A stretch of DNA of 64,000 nt, from contig CM060912.1 of NCBI GenBank assembly GCA_030737875.1, positions 123,022,993-123,086,992 on the forward strand. Reading direction: 5' to 3'. A model generated the notes under the pieces. It saw nothing but the letters and a program-made list of their open reading frames with translations. It ran no database searches and was not told the origin of the DNA. This document shows, piece after piece, positions 58,462 through 64,000 of the stretch; position 1 is the stretch's first letter, and every line of letters begins with the position of its first letter. Origin of the DNA: Allium sativum. Its lineage: Eukaryota > Streptophyta > Magnoliopsida > Asparagales > Amaryllidaceae. The position numbers and the translations under genes were made by a program.

Positions 58462-59139
58462 GAAATTCCAACCATCGTTGTTGTCTCAAATTTAAATCCT
58501 TCTGAGAAAATAGATACCTCAATGGTTTATGGTCTGTAAAAAGCTCGAATTTTCCACCCAACAGATAATGTCTCCACATCTTCAATGCAAAGACAACGGC
58601 TAATAACTCCAGATCATCAGTTGCATAATTCTTCTCATGTATTTTTAATTGTCTACTTGCATATGCAATTACACTACCTTTCTGCATTAACACAGCTCCT
58701 AATCCAACTCCGCAAGCGTCAGTGTAAACTGCAAATCCACGCGTTCCACCAGGAACAGCTAATACTGGTGCTTCGGTTAATCTTTTCTTTAACTCTTGAA
58801 AAGATTCTTCACACTTTGGGGTCCAAATAAACTTTTGGCCTTTCTTCGTTAACTTCGTCAGATGATATGATATCTTCGAATAATCTTGAATAAATCTTGG
58901 TAGTATCCCGCCAATCGTAGGAAATTTCGAACATCTGTTGGTGTACAAGGTTGTTACCATTGCTGTACTGCTTCAACTTTTATCGGATCTACTGGTATTC
59001 CATCTCCATTCATGATATGCCCCAAAAATCTCACTTCAGACTTCCAAAAATGACATTTTGAAAACTTGGACTTTAATACGTTTTTCCTTAGAGTTTCTAG
59101 TACTACTTTGAGATAATAGCGATGCTCTTCTTCAGTTTT
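58403..59139 (-). pseudogene. Family F reverse transcriptase thumb and RNase H
   Basis: Pieces of the RT connection ([20 protein letters not shown]) lead into a Ty3/gypsy RNase H with [32 protein letters not shown] and [12 protein letters not shown], so the acidic catalytic residues can be seen. The frame closes with [15 protein letters not shown] and shifts before the integrase part. Confidence 0.85.
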
Positions 59140-59515
59140 CTAGTAAACCAGAATATCGTCAATGAAAATCAGAGCGTACTTGTTTAGAATTTTCCTAAAG
59201 ACTTTGTTCATCAAATCTACAAAAAATGCTGGTGCGTTGGTTAGACCGAATGGCATAACCAACCACTCACAAAAGAAATCTGGGCTTCTAAATGCTGTTA
59301 AAGGAATGCTATTTTCGGCGATTCTTAATTGGTGAAATCCCGTTGCTAAATCCATTTGGGAGAATAATGTTGATCTGTGCAATTGGTCGAAAAGATCGTT
59401 GATTCGGAGTAAAGGATATTTGTTTTTGATGGTTACTTTGTTTAACTCTCTATAGTCTACACACAATCATAACAACCCATTAGACTTCACTACAAAAACT
59501 ACTGCTGAGCCCCAA
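59140..59515 (-). pseudogene. Family F reverse transcriptase core
   Basis: [31 protein letters not shown] (first catalytic Asp), [10 protein letters not shown] and the FIDD box (FIDDILVY, a variant of YXDD). Upstream a stop and a frameshift (59467-59515) separate it from the N-terminal part. Confidence 0.9.
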
Positions 59516-60721
59516 CTAGAAAAAACTAGGTCGGATTAAGCCTTTATATATCAAATCCCGAGTTTGTTTCTCCAATTGCAAAACTTCTTTTAGAGCCATT
59601 CGTCTCTTTGGTTGAACTATCGGTCTCGCTCCTAGAATTAAATCAATTCGGAATTCTATCTCCCGATGAGGAGGTAAATTTCCGACTTCCTCGAATATAT
59701 CTTTGAATTCTCTAACTACATACAATGTTTCAAGGTTCTCTTGTGGTGCATCTAAGGCGTATAGGAAACTACAGGTATGAATACCGGATTTTCTACAAGG
59801 TATCCAAGCTTTATGATCTAAGCTTGTTATCAAGGTTATGTATTCTTTATCACATTTTATCTTAGCTTGGAACTCGCTCAGCCAGTTCAATCCAAGAATA
59901 AAATTGAAACTTTTGAAATCTAGGACATAGAAATCAAAACGAAAGGAATGTAAGAGATATAACAGTGCTATATCCTCACAACACATTTTCAACTCGGTTT
60001 TTACCACCAATGGGGTTAGATACATAAATTGGGGTTGGGAAATAATTGGTTCAAGGTTAAACTGATCTACGGTTTCAGAAGAAATAAAACTGTGTGAAGC
60101 ACCGGTATCAAATAAAACTCGAAGATAAATTCCATTAAATTGTAAAGTATTTTCCAGCACTCCTTTTCCCTTCACATTCTGGGAAGTAGTTAGTTCATTC
60201 TTGATCGCATACACCTTTGCCTGTGGTGCCCTCTTCATCAGTGGACAGTCCTTCACCATATGTCCTAGCTGGTGACAGTTGAAACAGAGATTCTTCATCA
60301 CCATCTCATTTCTTTGGATCTGCTGCTGCTGCTGAGGTTTCTTTTGATGTTGTTGTGGTTGTTGTTGCTGGGGTTTCTTGTTTCCCTTCTTACATATTCG
60401 TGCAATGTGTCCCTTCTGCTTAAAGTTGTGACACAGAACATTCTTGAAACGATTTTCAGTTTTCTGTTGTACTGCCTTTCCTTGGCCATTGTTGTCCTTC
60501 CACTCTGGGTTAAATTTCCTTTTCAGAGTATTTCCTCTACTAGCTTCTCCAGTCTGAGCCTTTGCCGCTGTTGGGTTCTTAGCATCCAAGGCTTCATACC
60601 TGAGTGCTAAGTCCACTAATTCAATAAATGGGTCTTTCAGATGTCCCATCATACGGCCTTGCAGACTATCCTTCAGTCCAGCTACAAACATCTCGTTTTT
60701 CTTCAGTGTAGTATTAACCAA
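59516..60721 (-). pseudogene. Family F gag C-terminus, zinc knuckles, protease and RT start
   Basis: 401 open codons. The end of gag has two CCHC-type knuckles: the first, CHNFKQKGHIARIC, lacks its second Cys; the second, CFNCHQLGHMVKDC, is intact. A glutamine-rich linker lies between them. The aspartic protease follows with LFDTGASHSFIS. Near the end GARPIVQPKRRMA leads into RT and the frame closes after GLIRPS. Confidence 0.88.
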
Positions 60722-61225
60722 CTCCTATCCAAAGCTTGACATTGCATTTAACTTGTTTTCGTACTCAGTGACAGTCATGTTTTATTGCCTTAAGTCAATG
60801 AAATCTCGGTACATCCTTGTTTTTCCAGTTGCTGGCAGATATTGAGCTTCAAAAGCTTATTTGAACATTGCCCAAGTAAAATTCTCCTCAGGAGTGTTTG
60901 CAGTCTGAGCTTCCCACCAGACTATTGCGGCTCCCTCTAAATTCCATGAAGCTAAGAGACGTTTATACTCATCGTCCAACTTCAGTCCCTTAAAAATCTT
61001 CTCACATGATCTAATCCATGCTTGGATTTCATCCAGTGATTCAGTTCCCTTAAAAGTCTTTCCTCCCAGAGTAGTGTAATTCTTGCAAATCATAGCAAAG
61101 TTTGGTTGCGTTGGAGCTGGGACCACTTCAGTTGTATCCACTTGGGTTTGATTAACAGTGTGCCCATTGGTCGTGGTTGACCTGCTTGCTCCTCGGCCTC
61201 GTCTTCCTTGAGAACTCATTTTCAA
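60722..61225 (-). pseudogene. Family F gag N-terminal part
   Basis: The 60857-61225 frame starts MKMSSQGRRGRG with a basic tail and holds the gag core (LDEIQAWIRSCEKIF, LEGAAIVWWEA). A stop and a shift separate it from the next frame (60722-60856). Start chosen as the first ATG after the primer site. Confidence 0.82.
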
Positions 61226-61369
61226 CTTTCTGAGTATGCGGTTTGATGGTTAATACTCAATCGGAAGATAATTTTAGGGATAATCATAAGTAAATAACTA
61301 AGGTTGTCAGTTTTTTAGTAAAAATACGCTCTCTCAACACTAATCCAAAGCCTAGGTTTCCAAAAAATC

Positions 61370-61384
61370 TAAGCTCTGATACCA
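61370..61384 (-). promoter_or_regulatory. Primer-binding site, family F
   Basis: On the minus strand TGGTATCAGAGCTT follows the LTR end by two bases; initiator tRNA-Met type. Confidence 0.88.
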
Positions 61385-61386
61385 AC

Positions 61387-61578
61387 TGTAATGGCGCGAT
61401 TTTCGATGCCTCGAAAGTCGTGTCATTATTGAAAGAATTTAGAAGATGAGACAGGAAAGATAGAACTTATAGAATAGAAGAATAAAGAAATATCAGAATC
61501 TCACAGCGGAATTTCAAAAACACATCATATATTACAACACAGGGTCTAATACATCATAGTTTATCATCATAATACAAT
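61387..61578 (-). repeat. Family F 5' LTR, end part only
   Basis: TGTAATGGCGCGATTTTCG and the next 190 bp match 25255-25450. The match stops at ATACAAT, where a new LTR begins. In the 3' LTR the sequence goes on with ACCATAGTAC, confirming an insertion. Confidence 0.85.
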
Positions 61579-63766
61579 TGTAATGACCCAACGTTCAAAT
61601 GCATCGGAAGTCGTGCCATTAATAAGAATAAGGATAGATAGAGGATAAAATCACAGAAAACATCAGAATCTCACAGCGGATTTTTTTTACAAAAGATAAT
61701 ACTTCATAACATTACACATCGGTACATATTACATCTGATCATCATAAATCTAGTGATACAAGCCATTCATAGTACAACTTTAATTATACATGTCGTTATG
61801 ACTAACTTGCAGACTTAATTATACAGCAGATAAGATAAATAGACCAGCACACAGAAAGTTCCATCCTAGTTTCTCAAGTTTTATCCAATCCTGATTCACT
61901 TGTCTATCCATAACAGGTGTTATGAATACCCAAGAGTTTAAGGGAAACACAGAAAAATAAACTCCGAGTCAGTCAGGGGACTGGTATGAGTAAACAGTTT
62001 AAAAATGATTAAAGAAATAAAAATATCTCATAAGACCACACCGTGAATACGGAACAGGTTTTTACCATATGAGATCAAAATACTTTGTATATTTGAATCA
62101 AATATTATCATAGTGTCTAGGTGTTTTACAAATAAATTAGAATCTAGAAGAATGCTTGCATCTCACATTCTCCTATATAGTATACAAATAAAAGCTGCTT
62201 GGCGCTTATGGAAATTGGGTTTCCAACTATGACAAGGTATGGGACCACCTTCCGATGATGTATCTCTAGAGGCGAATACACCTGGGTTCAACAAGAACGT
62301 CTTGCAACCCGTCCCACACATGACCGACCACTCATTTCTCTTGAGTGTATCGAATGTATATCACCAACGGTTGGGCTCAAACCACCGTTTCCCGAAAAGG
62401 GACAGCATCGAAAAAGATTAAAGAAGTAAAAGGAATTTCTCTAGATAGGCGATTATATACCCTAATGGGAGCGACCCACATAGCCATGCTGCCTGCCCGA
62501 TTTTTGTCATTTCCTGGGTGTGAAGCTTGAGGCTAGACTTACCCTTTTCATCATCACTATTTATTTTCTTTGAATGCCACATCGTCAAAAATTTCCAACC
62601 ACTAATTGACTTCCCTAAAAATATAATATAGGTATACAGCGAGAGAAATGAATTCCTCTACCACCGTATAAATACGTTTGAATAGATCAACGTATGTTAT
62701 TAGTTAGAATTACTTTGTCAGACATTCGTCCATACAAGTTGTCCTGGGATTGGAAAAACCGAAGGCACTATTCAAGAATAGCCCTTGTATATCGCCGTCT
62801 TCAATTTAAAAATCTCTGACGCGCGGCGTATAATCAAATCAAAGTGAAATATTTATTTCGGTCTCTTTGAAATGATTAGCGAATACTTTCTTTTTAACTT
62901 ATTAATCTAATATGATTATAATTAATTTACACACATAATGATAGTCAAATTAAAACAGTATATGATCATCTTGCCTATATTTGGTTAATGGACCATTTCA
63001 GTGTGCGTGCCGCACTCGGTTTTTCTTCCCATTTTTTTCGTCACTTTCTAAATATAAATACCTCTTATTCTTTAGAAAAATTATTTCTCATAATCATTCC
63101 TTAATCTAAGTATTCACAAATGAATTAAATTAATGATTTATTCTCTATTTTACAACTTTTACACTTTGTATTATTTCGTCAAATTTTCCCTTTTGATTCC
63201 TTATAACTGATCTACTTCGCATACCAATAGAAATAAATTTCCTTTTTTAAATTTATCTAAACATGATTAAAATATGATTTATGGTTCTTATTTTACAAAG
63301 TAACAGAACTGTACATGATCAGTATTGTGTATCTGATAATTGGGATTTATAGTTTAAAATTGACAGATTTAGCGTATGTGTTGCATACTGCTCCTCTTTA
63401 TCATGTTTGTTAAAAATCTAAATATTTAATTAGCAACAAGTTTTAATTTAAATTATAAACTAAATTTATAATTTAAGAAAATTTACGGCTTCTATACTTC
63501 AATTTCAATTGTCGACAAAACTGTACTAAATCATGATTCACTTTATTTTCTTGACTTGCTAATTTAAATAAAAATTCTATTTTTATTTAAATATTTATTT
63601 TCCACTTTATACTTAATTTAATCTATTATTTAATTTAATTTAAAATATATTCAAAATTCCTTAATAGGAACACCATTTTGACAAAGTACCATATCTGGTC
63701 AAAGTACCAGTTCAAAAACCCTAGTGTGCGCTCAGGAAATCACACCCGGTCACCACAGTTTGCAAA
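61579..63766 (-). repeat. Family G LTR inserted in the F LTR (partial)
   Basis: Starts TGTAATGACCC and resembles F and A throughout: P2 arms CCCAAGAGTTTA (61929-61940) and TAAACTC (61958-61964), P1 ATCTCATA (62025-62032) with TATGAGAT (62068-62075), and the four-hairpin cassette (62270-62410). At 63660-63710 it reaches CAAAGTACCA words like the minisatellite of F. Its other end is outside the window. Confidence 0.75.
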
Positions 63767-64000
63767 TGAAACACCCCACCTCTGTTAAGGTCACTCACAA
63801 AGGGAATGCCTTAACTTTGGTGGAGATTTATAAGTAAAAGTCACAGATAAACACAAGACATAAAACACATATATATAAGCAGCGGAAAACAAACAGACTT
63901 TCATTTCATAAAATACGTGTTCATACAAAATATTTCCATAATTGTCTCATAATACTTTCAAAACATTACATCATCATTTCTGTCTTGATTATTAGAATAA
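63767..64000 (-). repeat. Possible LTR end of family H, inserted in G
   Basis: TGAAACACCCCACC looks like a one-base variant of TGTAACACCCC, and the G similarity stops here. CCACC..GTTAAGG and CCTTAAC..GGTGG (63775-63835) form a stem-loop. Only 234 bp are visible. Confidence 0.4.

Larger units (their letters stand above)
25255..64000 (-). mobile_element. Family F chromovirus (Ty3/gypsy), nested, right end outside window
   Basis: On the minus strand the order is 5' LTR (from 61387, interrupted by G), primer site, gag-pol (61225-56968), extra ORF (56752-56062), purine tract, 3' LTR (55831-25255, interrupted by B). Removing B leaves a 3' LTR of about 4.4 kb. The internal region is 5555 bp. The integrase tail, with a chromodomain-like end, resembles the Tekay/Del chromovirus lineage. 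It is the only element here with a recognisable gag-pol, and that is broken. The left flank is GTAAG; the right target copy is outside. Confidence 0.85.

Noticed and set aside
1..64000. Host tRNA or rRNA genes
   Set aside because: Only primer-site fragments of about 12-16 bases matching tRNA-Met were found; no cloverleaf or rRNA-like segment was seen.

Overview
The window looks like a block of plant (probably eudicot) intergenic heterochromatin. It is very AT-rich and contains no recognisable host gene, tRNA or rRNA. Nearly all of it is LTR retrotransposon sequence: initiator-tRNA-Met primer sites, TGTAAC..TTACA LTR ends, a Ty3/gypsy chromovirus gag-pol, a Ty1/copia fragment and one CACTA DNA transposon. 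No gene is intact. Families are named A to H here for convenience.

Layout. 1-12180 is family A, a non-autonomous element on the + strand with a 6.08 kb 3' LTR, a 5' LTR cut by the window edge and only 1.8 kb of internal sequence. It is followed by a C-like LTR fragment (12181 to about 13487), an unassigned stretch, and a decayed copia pol on the minus strand (14929-16747). 16748-23516 is a 6.8 kb inverted repeat made of two LTR-plus-gag halves of a gypsy family (E) facing each other. After a short unassigned stretch comes a reverse A-like LTR fragment (24286-25254) carrying a 737 bp insertion with a 9 bp target duplication.

From 25255 to the window end lies a nested stack. F is a reverse-strand chromovirus with gag-pol at 56968-61225 and an extra acidic ORF at 56062-56752. 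Its 3' LTR is split by B (27851-53999, + strand, perfect TCCTC target duplication). The 3' LTR of B is split by C (37726-53118, minus strand). The 5' LTR of C is split by a CACTA element (44302-49206, TTG target duplication). The 5' LTR of F is entered by a related LTR, G (61579), which seems to be entered by H (63767).

Biology. A, B and C have giant LTRs (5-6 kb) but internal regions of only 1807, 815 and 439 bp and no proteins. They keep the primer site, the purine tract and, with the coding element F, several short inverted repeats that look like RNA hairpins: an array just after the primer site, one before the purine tract, and several in the long transcribed part of the LTR. Some stems differ between families by compensating base changes. 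My inference is that A, B and C are parasites of F-like chromoviruses and that their giant LTRs mostly carry structured RNA signals. All comparisons were made by eye, without alignment or folding software.
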